From the NCBI GenBank assembly GCA_021108315.1, contig JAIORE010000366.1:1-33458 (forward strand): a stretch of 33,458 nucleotides of DNA. Reading direction: 5' to 3'. A program made the position numbers and the translations under genes. Positions 33,457 through 33,458 of the stretch are shown piece after piece; within the stretch, counting starts at the first letter, position 1; every line of letters starts with the position of its first letter. Below the pieces are notes generated by a model. That model had not been told where the DNA came from. It worked only from the letters and a program-made list of their open reading frames with translations, and made no database searches. Source of the stretch: Candidatus Cloacimonadota bacterium (GTDB taxonomy: Bacteria > Cloacimonadota > Cloacimonadia > Cloacimonadales > TCS61).

Positions 33457-33458
33457 TA

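Overview
The window is AT-rich and comes from a Gram-negative bacterium. Evidence for an outer membrane is KdsB (Kdo/LPS synthesis), a TonB-dependent receptor with its own ExbB-ExbD-ExbD-TonB motor, a PorV-like barrel, a lipobox lipoprotein, and secreted proteins ending in Bacteroidetes-type (T9SS-like) C-terminal domains. The style of these proteins suggests the FCB/Cloacimonadota-like candidate phyla rather than Bacteroidetes proper. That placement is inference, since no rRNA is present.

Left block (1-6470, minus strand): an Mrp/Mbh-type cation/proton antiporter operon read as E-F-G-(DUF4040)-B-C-D. The last gene is a continuous open frame of at least 973 codons running off the left edge; it joins two NuoM/MrpD-like antiporter modules. 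Between B and C the operon is opened by 1.2 kb holding a four-helix-bundle (S23-type) gene. This gene is flanked by two direct copies of a composite repeat: an array of 9-11 nt mini-hairpins plus a strand-biased pyrimidine tract.

Centre left (6940-16735, plus strand): lon with a small overlapping gene, a secreted protein of unknown function, a glyS-aspartate aminotransferase-small membrane protein-PfkB kinase operon behind a clear promoter, and a LipM-type octanoyltransferase. A 230-bp spacer upstream of glyS is made of three different low-complexity repeat types.

Centre right (16822-28520, plus strand): one tight eight-gene unit ending in a strong terminator. It encodes a TonB-dependent receptor, ExbB, two ExbD, TonB, a 1011-aa secreted protein, a PorV-like barrel and a 726-aa secreted Asp-box protein. 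The receptor and motor plausibly work together in TonB-dependent transport. The PorV-like protein may handle the two neighbouring sorted surface proteins.

Right block (28602-33458): mnmG-lipoprotein-kdsB on the minus strand with stop/start overlaps, then ssrA (tmRNA) on the plus strand, encoded tag AEYDYALAA. Downstream of ssrA the sequence changes to gene-poor DNA with a degenerate GTGAC-headed repeat, a 15-bp inverted repeat and a small minus-strand frame with a phage-tail-like NKP-FPP-HTH motif. ssrA 3' ends are frequent integration sites, so this may be the edge of an integrated element.
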